Assembly: GCA_937907205.1 (NCBI GenBank)
Contig: CALESE010000192.1
Span: 1 to 5,814 of the forward strand
DNA: 5,814 nt
From: an uncultured Romboutsia sp.
GTDB lineage: Bacteria > Bacillota > Clostridia > Peptostreptococcales > Peptostreptococcaceae
Direction: 5' to 3'
Within the stretch, counting starts at the first letter, position 1, and each line of letters starts with the position of its first letter. The position numbers and the translations under genes were made by a program. Under the pieces are notes generated by a model, which worked only from the letters and a program-made list of their open reading frames with translations, was not told the origin of the DNA and ran no database searches. Shown one piece after another: positions 5,809 to 5,814 of this stretch.

Positions 5809-5814
5809 GTTAAC

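Overview
The window is very AT-rich (by eye about a quarter G+C). It uses AGA for Arg and ATA for Ile heavily, has strong AGGAGG-type ribosome binding sites, and carries long-stem, T-tailed intrinsic terminators. This points to a low-GC Firmicute. The topoisomerase type and the codon use fit a clostridial organism such as a Clostridium or Peptostreptococcaceae member, but the exact genus cannot be read from the sequence. All supported genes are on the + strand. I see no tRNA, rRNA, CRISPR array, insertion sequence or phage gene.

Layout. (1) Positions 1-942 hold two small integral membrane proteins: an unrecognised protein of about four helices, and a six-helix HdeD/DUF308-like protein. They are closed off by a perfect 14-bp terminator hairpin. 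(2) Positions 943-3430 hold a short operon with a diverged HesB/IscA-fold protein followed 14 bases later by topB, a full-length DNA topoisomerase III. (3) Positions 3431-3789 hold a 176-base non-coding stretch with several possible hairpins, then a 49-codon small gene with a strong ribosome binding site and a terminator that begins on its stop codon. I found no terminator between topB and this small gene, so it may be read from the topB transcript. (4) Positions 3790-5814 hold an AT-rich promoter region with repeated TATCA/TGATA half-sites. Two genes 19 bases apart follow: a cytoplasmic PF00756-type serine esterase and an ATP-grasp carboxylate ligase.

The least understood parts are the esterase/ATP-grasp pair and the small gene with its possibly folded leader. 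The pair looks like a small-molecule or peptide-tailoring pathway with no known product, and its operon may continue past the right edge. topB and the HesB-like gene are ordinary chromosomal genes. Nothing here by itself proves a new system.
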